Numbered from the stretch's first letter, positions 27,990 through 38,160 are shown. The stretch: DNA of 64,000 nt from Bacteroidetes bacterium GWB2_32_14 (GCA_001768235.1 MENK01000018.1:1-64000); one strand, 5' to 3'. Numbers and translations: made by a program. Notes: generated by a model from the sequence alone, not told the origin.

Positions 27990-29349
27990 TATAAACCAAA
28001 TATCCCCATGGTTCAAGCTTATTTACAAGCGATAAAGCTTGATTTGTAAAAATTTCCGAGAAAGAATCCGTGGATAAATTTTCTGTAATTGAAAAATCAA
28101 CTTTTTCAGGAGAAAGGTTTACAATGGTAATTATTCTATTTTCATCTTTTTCGCGGATAAAAGCGAATATCTTGTCATCGGCAGTTGTTGCAATTCGGGT
28201 AAGCATTCCACCAAATTCACCGTTCCATAACGCTTTATTTTCTTTCTTCAGTTTTAAAAGAGCAGTATAAAGTTCATCTAAATCGCAATTAATATTCCAA
28301 TCAACAGTATCCTTATCGAAAAAACGCAGCCGCTTATCCATGCATGATTCCTGCCCGCTATAAACAAGTGGCATACCTGGTAAAGTAACCGAAAGTACAG
28401 TAAAAGTTCTTACAGCATTACCCATTCGTTCATATTCCGTTCCTTTCCATGTATTCTCATCATGGTTTGAAGTAAAATTCATGTGATAGGCATCTGCAGG
28501 GTATTTTATTTTTTCACTTTCCAAGAGATTTACCAAGTCGCTTACTCTTTTCTTACTCTGGGCAATTTCGTTCATTAGAAAATGAGTATCCCAGGCATAA
28601 GTCATATCAAATGCATAATCGTGCAGTTCAGGCTCATTTGCTTCGGCAAGCATAAAAACGGGTTTAATTTTATCGAGTTCGTAACGTGCTTTGTTCCAGA
28701 AATCTATTGGAACCATTGCAGCTACATCGCAGCGATAACCGTCAATATTGAATTCTGTAACCCAGTATTTTAAAGCATCTAACATAAAATCGCGCATTTC
28801 GGGATTATCGTAATTAAAATCTGCTACATCGCTCCAGTCATCAACAGGTGATATTATTTCTCCCTTTTCGTTTTTGGAATACCAGTCAGGGTTGTTTTTT
28901 ATTTGCTCTGTATCCCACGATGAATGGTTTGCAACCCAGTCGATAATGACATACATCCCGAGTTCGTGTGCTTTATTTACAAGATTTTTGAAATCATCTT
29001 TGGTTCCAAATTCGGCATTCACATCAAAATAATCCTTTACGGAATAATAGCTCCCGAGAGTTCCCTTCCTGTTTTCAATTCCTATAGGATGAACAGGCAT
29101 GAGCCAAAGAATATCAATTCCCATTTCTTTCAAACGTGGCAGATGCCCGGCAAATGCATTGAAAGTGCCTTCAGGTGTATATTGCCTGATATTTACTTCG
29201 TAAATACTTGCATTTTTACTCCATTCAGGATGTTTAACTTTTTGAAAGGTTTCAGTCTTATTTTCTGTCTGGCATGAACCAAGAAAAATGAAAAGGAAAA
29301 AACTGCTAAAAAAGAAAAATCTACTGATTATTTTAATTGATGTTTTCAT
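27979..29349 (-). CDS. GH13 alpha-amylase lipoprotein
   Basis: A 456-residue lipoprotein glycosidase. The signal ends in the lipobox FLGSC, and the following residues (QTENKTETF) lack an Asp-rich export signal, so a periplasm-facing position is likely. The single GH13 barrel has IDWVANHSSWD, GYRCDVAAM (nucleophile Asp), MLAEANEPE (acid/base Glu) and FTSNHDENT (third Asp). It has only a short C-terminal domain and no obvious carbohydrate-binding module. It should cleave imported maltodextrins to short sugars. It is monocistronic, divergent from the phosphofructokinase gene, and no CAAACGTTTG operator is visible before it. Confidence 0.92.
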   Translation of the reverse strand: MKTSIKIISRFFFFSSFFLFIFLGSCQTENKTETFQKVKHPEWSKNASIYEVNIRQYTPEGTFNAFAGHLPRLKEMGIDILWLMPVHPIGIENRKGTLGSYYSVKDYFDVNAEFGTKDDFKNLVNKAHELGMYVIIDWVANHSSWDTEQIKNNPDWYSKNEKGEIISPVDDWSDVADFNYDNPEMRDFMLDALKYWVTEFNIDGYRCDVAAMVPIDFWNKARYELDKIKPVFMLAEANEPELHDYAFDMTYAWDTHFLMNEIAQSKKRVSDLVNLLESEKIKYPADAYHMNFTSNHDENTWKGTEYERMGNAVRTFTVLSVTLPGMPLVYSGQESCMDKRLRFFDKDTVDWNINCDLDELYTALLKLKKENKALWNGEFGGMLTRIATTADDKIFAFIREKDENRIITIVNLSPEKVDFSITENLSTDSFSEIFTNQALSLVNKLEPWGYLVYKTY

Positions 29350-29562
29350 ATAAAATATTTTAATAAATTTGCGAATTAAATTGGGGTAAAATTGTTATTA
29401 ATCAAGGCTTTTTGCTATTTTTACTTTTCTGTTTCCAAATAGACCTAAAGATAAAAAAAATATATCATAAAGTATGCATGTAAAGCTTACGAAATAAAGA
29501 AAACAAGAATATTTTATATCCTTTCGAATTTTTAAAAAATTAATATTATAAATCAAATTACA

Positions 29563-30657
29563 ATGAAACGTGTTTTAGTAGCAACAGCAGGTGGTGATTG
29601 TCCCGGTTTAAATGCTGTAATCAGGGCGATTGTAAAAAGAGCTTCGCAGGAAAGAGACTGGGAAGTTATTGGAAGCATCCAGGCATTTAATGGAATATTG
29701 TGGGAACCAACCGAGATAAAAATTCTCGACGAAAAAGCTGTGGCAGGAATTCATTTCCAGGGTGGAACAATTATAGAAACAACAAATCGTGGAGGCCCAT
29801 TTGCATGGCCTGTAAAAAACAAAGATGGTTCATGGACAACAGTTGATCGTTCAGAAGAAATGATACGTAAACTCATGTACATGGGTGTTGATGCTGTTAT
29901 CAATATTGGTGGTGATGGCTCACAACGAATATCCCAGGCACTTTATGAAAAAGGCTTAAATATTATCGGGGTTCCAAAAACCATTGATAATGATTTATCG
30001 GCAACAGATACAACATTCGGTTTTCAGACTGCTGTTCAGATTGCAACTGATTCGGTTGATAAGCTGGTAACAACTGCAGCCAGCCATAACAGGGTTCAGA
30101 TACTTGAAGTTATGGGCCGCGATGCCGGATGGATTGCATTAAATGCAGCAACTGCAGGAGGTGCTGAAATTTGTTTAATACCTGAAATACCTTACGATAT
30201 AAATAAAGTACTTGAAAAAATCAATTCCCGTTTTGTACGCGATCGCGGATTTGTTATTATTGTTATTGCCGAAGGAGCCAGGGCGGTTGGTAAAGATATG
30301 TCGGAAGAAAAAAATGATGAAGTAGGTTATATGAATGCCAAGCTTTCAGGAGCAGCATCTCGCTTAGTGGAAGAACTTAAAGAGGCAGGATGCAAACACA
30401 GTATGCGTAAAACGGTACTTGGGCATATACAACGAGGCGGAATACCTATTGCCTACGACAGAGTGCTTGCAACTCAATTTGGAGTTCATGCTTTCGAAAT
30501 GGTATTAGCAGGCCGGTTTGGTGAAATGGTTTCGTATCGTCACCCGCATATTACTTCAGTTCCATTTAAAGAAGCTATTACTGTTCCTAATTACGTGACA
30601 CTTGATACTGCTCTTATGAATAATGCAAGAGGTGTTGGAATAAGTTTTGGTGATTAA
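29563..30657 (+). CDS. pfkA: 6-phosphofructokinase (ATP-type by key residues)
   Basis: A 364-residue glycolytic kinase that phosphorylates fructose 6-phosphate. It has GGDCPGLNAVIRAIV at the N-terminus, the phosphate loop NIGGDGSQRIS (about 121-131), PKTIDNDLSATDTTFGF (about 146-162) with the catalytic Asp, and MGRDAGWIA. Pyrophosphate-dependent enzymes usually carry GGDD plus PKTIDND; ATP enzymes carry GGDG. This protein has GGDG with PKTIDND, the combination known in ATP-dependent group III enzymes. Its place inside the starch locus suggests coupling of sugar influx to glycolysis. Confidence 0.93.
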   Translation: MKRVLVATAGGDCPGLNAVIRAIVKRASQERDWEVIGSIQAFNGILWEPTEIKILDEKAVAGIHFQGGTIIETTNRGGPFAWPVKNKDGSWTTVDRSEEMIRKLMYMGVDAVINIGGDGSQRISQALYEKGLNIIGVPKTIDNDLSATDTTFGFQTAVQIATDSVDKLVTTAASHNRVQILEVMGRDAGWIALNAATAGGAEICLIPEIPYDINKVLEKINSRFVRDRGFVIIVIAEGARAVGKDMSEEKNDEVGYMNAKLSGAASRLVEELKEAGCKHSMRKTVLGHIQRGGIPIAYDRVLATQFGVHAFEMVLAGRFGEMVSYRHPHITSVPFKEAITVPNYVTLDTALMNNARGVGISFGD

Positions 30658-30675
30658 ACCGTGTAAATATTAATA

Positions 30676-30717
30676 ACAGGAGGCTGTCTCAAAATATTTT
30701 TCGAGACAGCCTCCTGT
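30676..30717. terminator. Bidirectional terminator between pfkA and an amylase gene
   Basis: A 15-bp stem (ACAGGAGGCTGTCTC/GAGACAGCCTCCTGT) with a 12-base loop is followed by ATTTTTT on the plus strand. It separates pfkA from the convergent GH13 gene. Confidence 0.85.
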
Positions 30718-30736
30718 ATTTTTTAGTACAACGGAA

Positions 30737-33085
30737 TTAGTTACTTAAAATATCAAAGGAGTATGGTTTTAGAATTATTTCTAGTTGATTATCTGTAATT
30801 CTTACATCTGAATTGAAAGATGAAATCAAGTTTGTTGTTTTTAAATATTCTGGCAAAGTAATTTGTATTGTTTTATTTGTATTTGATTTATTAAATGCAA
30901 CAATACTTATTTGATCAAAGTACTTTCTTTCATATACCATCGAGTTTTCGTCTGAATGGAGTATAATTAAATCACCATAAATTAAAGAAAGATTATTACG
31001 TCGCAGATGAATTATTTTGGTTGTTTGATCTTTCACCATCTTTTCAAATCTTGTCAGGTTATCGAATTTCATAGGCCTGCGATTGTCAGGATCGCCTGCC
31101 CCGGGTATTCCTATTTCATCGCCATAATAAATTACAGGAATACCGGGTATTGTATTTATAAATGCTGTAACCTGAAGCAATTTATAATACCCGATAGTAT
31201 CAATAATCTGAATATCGCGATTCCATCCGGCAGCTTTATCATCCTCATTAAAAGATAATGCCCCGCCTGCAAATGCTATAAAACGTGGCAAATCATGGTT
31301 GCCCGTTATATTTCCCATTAAAGAGTGGCTACCATAAAATTTTAAACTTTCTTTTAGCGATTGAGTAAGTTTTGTAAACGGTTCGTTGTCTGTAGCCATT
31401 ATATTTCGCATATCGAAATACAGGTTAAAATCAAACTGCCCGTCGAGCATATCAGAACCTACATAGCTTCTTATAAGTTCGCGGCTACCGAATGTTTCAC
31501 CAATCTGGAAAATAAAACCACGGGTTGTTTCGTCTCTTAGTTTTTTTGTAAGTGTTCTCCAGTAAGGTGTAGGGATGTGTTTTGTTGCATCGTGGCGGAA
31601 TCCGTCAATGTTGTACTTTGTAATCCAAAACATGGCTGAATCCGACATCATATCTTCAACTTCGGGCAAATCGAAATTTAATGATGGTATAAACGTGTCG
31701 AACCAGGTTGTAAGCCTGAATTCATCCCATATACGGATATTCTTCCTGCCATCAGGCAAATCAAGAATTGTAGCCCATTCGGGATGCTTCCTGTAATTTA
31801 TATTTTGTTCGTGAACATGGTTTGAGACATAATCCAGAATCATGTTCATGTTTTTATCGTGAGTTGATTGAACAAGAATTTCTAAATCAGCAGAACTCCC
31901 GAATCGGTTATCAACAGTAGTTAAAGTTACAGGCCAATAGCCATGATAACCCGAATATTTTCGATGAGGTGCGGGATATTCAACAAAACCTTCCTGTGGA
32001 TTTTGGGTTATAGGTGACAACCAAATCATACTAATACCCAGACTGTTAAAATATCCTTCGTTCACTTTTTGAGTTATACCTTCTAAATCACCTCCCCAAT
32101 AGTTCGCTTTATCTTGAATTTCGGGATCATTAACTGGTTTGTCTATTGTTTTGTCCCCATTATTAAATCGATCAACGAGCATAAAATAAAGTACCTGGGC
32201 ATGTTTGTCGGTTCTTTTGAGTTGGTTTGCATCTGAAATAACTTTTCCATATTCCAATGGAATAAAAATATCGTTAGAATATCCGTTTTCATTGCAAGCC
32301 CAAAGCCTGATATATGATCTTTCGGGTTTTCCTGCATTTTTGGGGATTTGAATAGAAATCGTATTATCTAAAATTTTAAAAGGAATAGTATAGTTATCCC
32401 ACAAACAAACAATCTGATTGATATTGCCATCAATACCAATATTAATTTTACTTGTTGTACAGGATTGTGTATATAATTTAGGTGCATTTTCAGAAGGGTC
32501 GGGAATTGTTAATACAGAATTAAATCCGCCAATATTGTTACTTTCCTGTTCGGTATTTCCCGGGTCGGGCATCCACTTTCCGTCTGCAACAAGCTGGTAC
32601 TGATATTTCCCGGGTGATAATATCAAGGTGATTTTCCAAACATCACCATCCTGGACAAAAGATTCAGAAGGTACCCACGAGTTAAAATTCCCGGCTATCT
32701 GGATATTTTTATAAATCACTCCTTTAGGATCGAAAGCAAGAGTGTAATTTATTTTTTTCTCATATAGCAATATTATGGAATAAGAAACACCATCAATAAA
32801 TACATGCATTTTTTCAAGAGCCGGAGTATTTTCTAAAGGTTTAACCTGTACCCATTTTTTATCTTCTGAAAGTTTCGAAGTATAATTGGGTGTAACTACA
32901 GAATCGATTTTTTCTACTTGCCTGAAATACCCGTTTAGGTAAATATCTGAACCTTCCGGATTTATATACACGGGGCCCGATACTTCGTACATTTCTGATG
33001 ATTCAGGAATATTCAGTTCAATTGATTTACTGCAACTAAAAAGTGAAATCAGTAAAATTGGTATTAAAAGATTAATTCTATTCAT
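30737..33085 (-). CDS. GH13 lipoprotein with CBM48-like module (pullulanase/amylase type)
   Basis: A 782-residue lipoprotein (lipobox LFSC near residue 18). An N-terminal sandwich (about 20-115) is followed by an AMPK/CBM48-type glycan-binding module (IQIAGNFNSWVPSESF ... GKYQYQLVADGKWMPDPGNTE, about 128-180), another sandwich and a GH13 barrel (about 295-690). Catalytic motifs are LDYVSNHVHE, GFRHDATKHIP (nucleophile Asp), FQIGETFGS (acid/base Glu) and GNHDLPR. No Asp-rich export signal follows the lipobox. It probably trims branched or long maltodextrins in the periplasm. A 214-base gap separates it from the next upstream gene. Confidence 0.92.
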   Translation of the reverse strand: MNRINLLIPILLISLFSCSKSIELNIPESSEMYEVSGPVYINPEGSDIYLNGYFRQVEKIDSVVTPNYTSKLSEDKKWVQVKPLENTPALEKMHVFIDGVSYSIILLYEKKINYTLAFDPKGVIYKNIQIAGNFNSWVPSESFVQDGDVWKITLILSPGKYQYQLVADGKWMPDPGNTEQESNNIGGFNSVLTIPDPSENAPKLYTQSCTTSKINIGIDGNINQIVCLWDNYTIPFKILDNTISIQIPKNAGKPERSYIRLWACNENGYSNDIFIPLEYGKVISDANQLKRTDKHAQVLYFMLVDRFNNGDKTIDKPVNDPEIQDKANYWGGDLEGITQKVNEGYFNSLGISMIWLSPITQNPQEGFVEYPAPHRKYSGYHGYWPVTLTTVDNRFGSSADLEILVQSTHDKNMNMILDYVSNHVHEQNINYRKHPEWATILDLPDGRKNIRIWDEFRLTTWFDTFIPSLNFDLPEVEDMMSDSAMFWITKYNIDGFRHDATKHIPTPYWRTLTKKLRDETTRGFIFQIGETFGSRELIRSYVGSDMLDGQFDFNLYFDMRNIMATDNEPFTKLTQSLKESLKFYGSHSLMGNITGNHDLPRFIAFAGGALSFNEDDKAAGWNRDIQIIDTIGYYKLLQVTAFINTIPGIPVIYYGDEIGIPGAGDPDNRRPMKFDNLTRFEKMVKDQTTKIIHLRRNNLSLIYGDLIILHSDENSMVYERKYFDQISIVAFNKSNTNKTIQITLPEYLKTTNLISSFNSDVRITDNQLEIILKPYSFDILSN

Positions 33086-33164
33086 AGTTGTAATATTAAA
33101 TTTTATAGCGATAAAGCAATTTTCTTTTTAAAAATGTGAAATAATTATATATTATTAATTTTAC

Positions 33165-33184
33165 CCTGTCTGTCGACAGGCAGG
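33165..33184. repeat. Small palindromic repeat, copy 2
   Basis: CCTGTCTGTCGACAGGCAGG is a 20-base inverted repeat with one G-U pair. It differs from the copy in the tRNA remnant by two C/T changes in the left arm and one extra central base. It lies between two starch genes transcribed on the minus strand and stands out as GC-rich in an AT-rich gap. Confidence 0.75.
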
Positions 33185-33299
33185 CACAACGGGCCACAAA
33201 GCATTTTCACAAAGTAAACAATGATAACAGGCTATTATTTATTGCTTTGTGAACCGTGGTTAATAAACATTATGCATTTCATGTTGTTTTCTGTTTACT

Positions 33300-35168
33300 C
33301 TACTTTTTTAATTCAATGATCATTGCTGACTTTGCGTTTATTTTGAATTGATTCAAATCCTGTATTTTTTCTTTCGAAATAATATCAAATCCGGATTTAT
33401 ATCTATTTAGAATTTCAGAAAAATGGTTTGTATTCAATGTTTGTTGGGTTTGATTATTATTTAAAACAACCATAACACATTCTTTTTCGTTGTACCTGAA
33501 ATAAGCATAAATATTGTTTTCGGGGATAAAATGTACAAGTTTGCCTGTATGGATTACTTCTTTTGTTTTACGCCAGGTTAATATTTTTCTGTAATAATCG
33601 TAGATTTCATTCTGTGCCTGAGTTCTTCCCCCGGATGTAAAACAATTTAAAGAATCATTGGCCCAACCACCCGTGAAATCACTACGCATTTTACCATGCT
33701 GCTCGTGCGAAAAACCCTCCATGAGCAATTCTGTACCATAGAATACAGAAGGAATGCCTCGTGTAGTTAGCTGAAAAGCAATAGCCAGTTTTAATTTATT
33801 TATATCTTTTTGGAACGATGAGTATATTCTTGTAAGATCATGATTGTCGAGAAAAACGACAGTATTCATAGGGTTTTCGTACAAAAAGTCTTGTGAAAGA
33901 ATGTAGTATAGCCTTGCAATTCCATCTGTCCATGTTTGTTCTTCGTTAAATGCTTTTTCAATAGCGTAATGCATAGGAAAGTCAGTAACAACAGGGATGT
34001 TTGATGAATAATCATCGGCATTTTTTGATTTTTTTTGCCAATAGGCGGTATGAGCAATTTCTTGCAACCAGGCTTCGCCAATTATTGTAAGATCAGGGTA
34101 TTCGTTTAAAATTGATTGTGCCCATTGTGCTATCATTTCTTTATCAGAATATGGTTGTGTATCGAGCCGTATTCCGTCAACTCCCGAATACTCTATCCAC
34201 CAAACGGAATTTTGTATCAGGTAAGTAGCAAGTAATTTATTTTGTTGATTCAGATCAGGCATGTTGATGTCGAACCATCCATTTTGTTGTAAATTTTTAT
34301 CGGCTTCCGATGCATAAGGGTCGGTAACAACTTCTGATCGATAGTTTGAACGAGTAAATTCAGGAAACTGGTGAATCCAGTCTCTGGACGGTAAATCCTG
34401 CATCCACCAGTGTCGGCTGCCACAATGGTTTAACACCACATCCATAATCACTTTCAAATCTTTTTCATGTGCAGTATTAACTAATTCAACATAGTTTTCG
34501 TTCGTGCCATGCCGCGGATCAATCTGATAATAATTACTTATGGCATAACCGTGATAGGTATATTGTTGCTGGTTATTTTCAAGTAACGGGGTAATCCATA
34601 ATGTGGTAGCACCAAAGTCCTTTATGTAATCAAGGTGATTCATTATTCCCTGGATGTCGCCACCATGCCTGCCATCTGGATTTGTTCGGTTAGCTTTTTC
34701 AAGCATTTCTGTAACATTGTCGTTTGAACTATTCCCATTTGAAAAACGGTCGGGTAAAAGAAGGTAAATTGCATCGGAGTTATCAAAACCTTTATTTCGG
34801 CTCTTCTCCTTATTTTTTATCTTGAATTCATAGTTTATGGATTCTTTTATAACATTATTTTTAAGAAAGTTAATTTTTATTATCGACGGGCCGATATCAG
34901 CGGGTAAAACAAAATTTATAAATAGATAATTTGGGTTTTCTGCCTGGGTAATACTTTTAATTAGCTCAGGATGATCGGATGATACAGTGTATGCAGAAAT
35001 AGTATCCCCGTAAACCATTAATTGTAGTGTTTTATTGTTCATATCAGACCACCAGAACGGGGGCTCTACTTTTTTAATAACTTGTGCAAATAACCCCGAT
35101 AACCTGAATGAAACAAAAAACAGAATTAGAAGGAGTTTGAAATTATTTTTAAAAATCATTTTATTCAT
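33300..35168 (-). CDS. susA: Neopullulanase/cyclomaltodextrinase (SusA-like, GH13)
   Basis: A 622-residue periplasmic enzyme resembling SusA of Bacteroides. It has a cleavable signal peptide (ending SGLFAQ), the cyclomaltodextrinase N-terminal domain (KVEPPFWWSDMNNKTLQLMVYG, about 33-55) and a GH13 barrel with MDVVLNHCGS, GIRLDTQPY (nucleophile Asp), IIGEAWLQE (acid/base Glu) and FLDNHDLTR. A C-terminal beta domain ends the protein. It degrades maltodextrins and cyclodextrin-like sugars after SusC import. The start at 35168 overlaps the upstream maltose phosphorylase stop by 8 bases; an ATG at 35159 removes the overlap. It is the last gene of the MFS-pgmB-phosphorylase-susA operon. Confidence 0.93.
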   Translation of the reverse strand: MNKMIFKNNFKLLLILFFVSFRLSGLFAQVIKKVEPPFWWSDMNNKTLQLMVYGDTISAYTVSSDHPELIKSITQAENPNYLFINFVLPADIGPSIIKINFLKNNVIKESINYEFKIKNKEKSRNKGFDNSDAIYLLLPDRFSNGNSSNDNVTEMLEKANRTNPDGRHGGDIQGIMNHLDYIKDFGATTLWITPLLENNQQQYTYHGYAISNYYQIDPRHGTNENYVELVNTAHEKDLKVIMDVVLNHCGSRHWWMQDLPSRDWIHQFPEFTRSNYRSEVVTDPYASEADKNLQQNGWFDINMPDLNQQNKLLATYLIQNSVWWIEYSGVDGIRLDTQPYSDKEMIAQWAQSILNEYPDLTIIGEAWLQEIAHTAYWQKKSKNADDYSSNIPVVTDFPMHYAIEKAFNEEQTWTDGIARLYYILSQDFLYENPMNTVVFLDNHDLTRIYSSFQKDINKLKLAIAFQLTTRGIPSVFYGTELLMEGFSHEQHGKMRSDFTGGWANDSLNCFTSGGRTQAQNEIYDYYRKILTWRKTKEVIHTGKLVHFIPENNIYAYFRYNEKECVMVVLNNNQTQQTLNTNHFSEILNRYKSGFDIISKEKIQDLNQFKINAKSAMIIELKK

Positions 35169-37476
35169 TTGTTAAAGCATCAACTACTGATTTGGGGCCG
35201 ATATGATATTCGGTGTCATAAATAAATATTTTTACAGCAGTTCCCGAGTCGTTCTGAATTGTTGTTTTGTTTTTGGTAACCTGGGCTTTAATATGATGCC
35301 CCCGGTATTTTACATTAAACGAATACTGTTTCCATTGTTTTGGAATAAATGGGTTAAAATGCAATTCGCCTTTTTTTATCCGCATTCCGCCAAACCCTTC
35401 AACAACCGACATCCACGTACCGGCCATACTGGTAATATGTAATCCCTGGTAAACTTCGTTATTGTAATCATCGAGGTCTAAACGGGCAGTTCGCAGATAC
35501 AATTCATAAGCCTTTTCTTCGTATCCCAGCTTTGCTGCCAGAATGGAATGAACGCAAGGCGAAAGTGACGATTCGTGTACTGTTCTTGATTCATAGAAAT
35601 CGAAATTCCGCTTGATGGTTTCAACGTTATACCGATCTTCGAAGAAATATATTCCCTGTAATACGTCAGCCTGTTTAATAAAACAAGAACGCAGAATACG
35701 ATCCCACGACCATTTCTGGTTTATTGGACGTTCTTTAGCCGGTAATTCTTTAACTGTAAGCTGCTCTTTGTCCATATACCCTTCTTGTTGCAGAAATACT
35801 CCCAGCACTTCATCTTCAGGGTAATACATGTTCTCTATTATTTTTGTCCAGAAACTGACTTCTTTAAGTTCATTAAAATTTATTTTTTCTTTTAAGTTCT
35901 TAAACTTTTCAGGTTTTTTTTCTTCAATTTTTGCAATACAATTTATTGTATATTCCATACACCAGGTAGCAATTGTATTTGTGTACCAGTTGTTATTCAC
36001 GTTATTTTCGTACTCGTTTGGACCGGTAACACCAAGCATAACATATTTTTTCTTCTCACCCGAAAAATGAATGCGCTGAGCCCAAAATCGGCTGATTGCA
36101 ATTAATACTTCAAGTCCATAGTCGAATAAGTAGGTTTCATCACCCGTATATCTGGTATAATTGTAAATCGCATATGCAATGGCCCCGTTACGATGAATTT
36201 CTTCGAATGTAATTTCCCACTCGTTATGGCATTCTTCGCCATTCATTGTAACCATGGGGTATAATGCGGCTCCATCTTTAAACCCTAATTTTTCAGCATT
36301 TTCAATTGCTTTGGGTAAATGCCTGTACCTGTATAACAACAGATTTCTGGCTACATTTTCATCGGCTGTTCGCAAATAAAATGGAACACAATATGCTTCG
36401 GTATCCCAGTAAGTGCTGCCTCCATACTTTTCACCTGTAAATCCTTTTGGACCTATATTTAATCGTTCATCATCGCCTGTATAGGTTTGGTTTAGCTGAA
36501 AAATATTAAAACGTATGGCTTGTTGGGCAGCAATGTCACCTTCGATAACAATATCACTTTCTGACCATTTGCTTTCCCAGGCTTTTTTGTGATCTTCATG
36601 AAGTTTTTCAAATCCTTTTTTAAACGATTTTTTTAAAACTGTACTTGCGGCATCAATTATTTTATCTTTTTCGTGATTCTCCGACGAAGTTACAACGCCA
36701 TATTTATAAATGGTTATTACATCATTCTTCTTGCAGTTTATTGAAACGCTCTGGCTAATGAATTTTTTCTTACGTTCTTCAATGGATGAGTTGCTGATAA
36801 CAGTTCCATTTTTATCAACCCTGTATTTCATTGCAGTACAAGCATGAAAATCCAGTTTCTTGGTTTTTGTGGCAACACAGGCCTCGCCAGGGCTGCTTTT
36901 TATAATTAGTTCTTCCCAGAATTTCTCGTTGTAATTCGAATCTTCGTTTATAACATCAGCATCGATATAAGGTGTTACTGTGATTTTACCATTTACATTT
37001 AAACTTTTTACTTCATATTTTATGCAGCCAAGTTCTGTTTCTGTAAGGCTTATAAACCGTTTAGCATTTACTTCAATTCTATTTCCGTTTTCGAATTCGG
37101 CAATAAATGAACGTTCCAAAACACCTTCACGCATATTCAATATACGCCTGAAATTTTCAGTTTTTACCTTTGCCAGGTCGAGCATTTGATCTCCGATATG
37201 AACATCAATTCCAATCCAGTTTGGAGCATTTAAAACTTTGGCAAAATATTCAGGATAACCGTTTTTCCACCATCCTACTTTTGTTTTGTCGGGATAATAT
37301 ATTCCGGCTATGTAGTTTCCTTTTAATGTATCACCACTATATTTTTCTTCAAAATTTGCCCGCTGTCCTATTTTCCCGTTTCCAAGCGAAAAAATACTTT
37401 CTGATGAACGTTGATTTTTTGGATTAAACCCTTCTTCAATAATGCACCATTCGTCGTTTTTTAAATAGGTATTCAT
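35161..37476 (-). CDS. Maltose phosphorylase (GH65)
   Basis: A 771-residue cytoplasmic enzyme that converts maltose plus phosphate to beta-glucose 1-phosphate and glucose, saving one ATP per disaccharide. The GH65 plan is present: an N-terminal super-sandwich (about 1-270), the (alpha/alpha)6 barrel (about 315-690) and small C-terminal sheets. The catalytic region ECHNEWEITFEEIHRNG (about 410-430) closely matches maltose phosphorylases rather than trehalose or kojibiose enzymes. SSLSPCVHS near residue 635 provides the phosphate pocket. The neighbouring beta-phosphoglucomutase and MFS carrier support maltose as substrate. Confidence 0.94.
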   Translation of the reverse strand: MNTYLKNDEWCIIEEGFNPKNQRSSESIFSLGNGKIGQRANFEEKYSGDTLKGNYIAGIYYPDKTKVGWWKNGYPEYFAKVLNAPNWIGIDVHIGDQMLDLAKVKTENFRRILNMREGVLERSFIAEFENGNRIEVNAKRFISLTETELGCIKYEVKSLNVNGKITVTPYIDADVINEDSNYNEKFWEELIIKSSPGEACVATKTKKLDFHACTAMKYRVDKNGTVISNSSIEERKKKFISQSVSINCKKNDVITIYKYGVVTSSENHEKDKIIDAASTVLKKSFKKGFEKLHEDHKKAWESKWSESDIVIEGDIAAQQAIRFNIFQLNQTYTGDDERLNIGPKGFTGEKYGGSTYWDTEAYCVPFYLRTADENVARNLLLYRYRHLPKAIENAEKLGFKDGAALYPMVTMNGEECHNEWEITFEEIHRNGAIAYAIYNYTRYTGDETYLFDYGLEVLIAISRFWAQRIHFSGEKKKYVMLGVTGPNEYENNVNNNWYTNTIATWCMEYTINCIAKIEEKKPEKFKNLKEKINFNELKEVSFWTKIIENMYYPEDEVLGVFLQQEGYMDKEQLTVKELPAKERPINQKWSWDRILRSCFIKQADVLQGIYFFEDRYNVETIKRNFDFYESRTVHESSLSPCVHSILAAKLGYEEKAYELYLRTARLDLDDYNNEVYQGLHITSMAGTWMSVVEGFGGMRIKKGELHFNPFIPKQWKQYSFNVKYRGHHIKAQVTKNKTTIQNDSGTAVKIFIYDTEYHIGPKSVVDALTNE

Positions 37477-37493
37477 CTGAAAAGATATTTATA

Positions 37494-38156
37494 TTAATGT
37501 TCAATTAGATTATCAAAAATTGAAATATCCAGATTTCTTAAATCGGGAATAACAATGTTTGCTTTGTAAAGCACGTCGGGGCTACCTACACCAATTGATT
37601 TCATCCCGGCGTTGTTTGCTGCTTCAATACCGGCAGCAGCATCTTCGAATACAATACAGTTTTTTGGATTTGCTTTTAACAAGTTTGCTGCTTTAATAAA
37701 AACTTCGGGGTCTGGTTTTGAATAATTTATTTTTGTCCCGTCAACTACTGCATCAAAGTAGCTGCTATAACCAATACGCTCGAGTATTGTACCTGCATTT
37801 TTGCTCGATGAGCCTATTGCAATTTTGTAGTTTGCTTTTTTTAGCTTTCCAAGAAAATCTGAAACCCCCGGTAAAATATCATCGGGAGTCATTTTTAAAA
37901 TATTTTCCCTGTACCAGTCATTTTTCTTTGTCGCTATTTCTTCTTTTTTCTTTTGTGTAAGATGATTTATTCTTCCAATTTCCAGAACAATTTCGAGTGA
38001 TTCGATACGGCTTACACCTTTAAGATGCTCATTTTGTTCGGGAGTGAGATCAAATCCCAGTTCATGTGCAAGTCTTTTCCAGGCCTGATAATGAAAAACA
38101 GCAGTATCAACAATAACACCATCGAGATCGAAAATTACGGCATCAATTTTTTTCAT
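37494..38156 (-). CDS. pgmB: Beta-phosphoglucomutase
   Basis: A HAD-superfamily mutase that converts beta-glucose 1-phosphate, the maltose phosphorylase product, to glucose 6-phosphate. The nucleophile D10 and acid/base D12 lie in VIFDLDGVIVDTA; HYQAWKRLAHELGF is the cap-domain entry; IGSSSKNA holds motif II; and VFEDAAAGIEAANNAG carries the metal aspartates. The longest frame begins at 38180, inside the MFS gene, but MKKIDAVIFDLDG at 38156 is the normal family start and leaves a 4-base gap. It is second in the operon between the MFS and phosphorylase genes. Confidence 0.94.
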   Translation of the reverse strand: MKKIDAVIFDLDGVIVDTAVFHYQAWKRLAHELGFDLTPEQNEHLKGVSRIESLEIVLEIGRINHLTQKKKEEIATKKNDWYRENILKMTPDDILPGVSDFLGKLKKANYKIAIGSSSKNAGTILERIGYSSYFDAVVDGTKINYSKPDPEVFIKAANLLKANPKNCIVFEDAAAGIEAANNAGMKSIGVGSPDVLYKANIVIPDLRNLDISIFDNLIEH

Positions 38157-38160
38157 ACAA

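Noticed and set aside
29563-30657. Pyrophosphate-dependent phosphofructokinase
   Set aside because: The phosphate loop is GGDG, not GGDD; the PKTIDND lysine alone does not indicate pyrophosphate use.
33194-33251. Inverted repeat CACAAAGCA/TGCTTTGTG
   Set aside because: Arms of about 9 bases are separated by roughly 39 AT-rich bases; it is likely chance and not a terminator.
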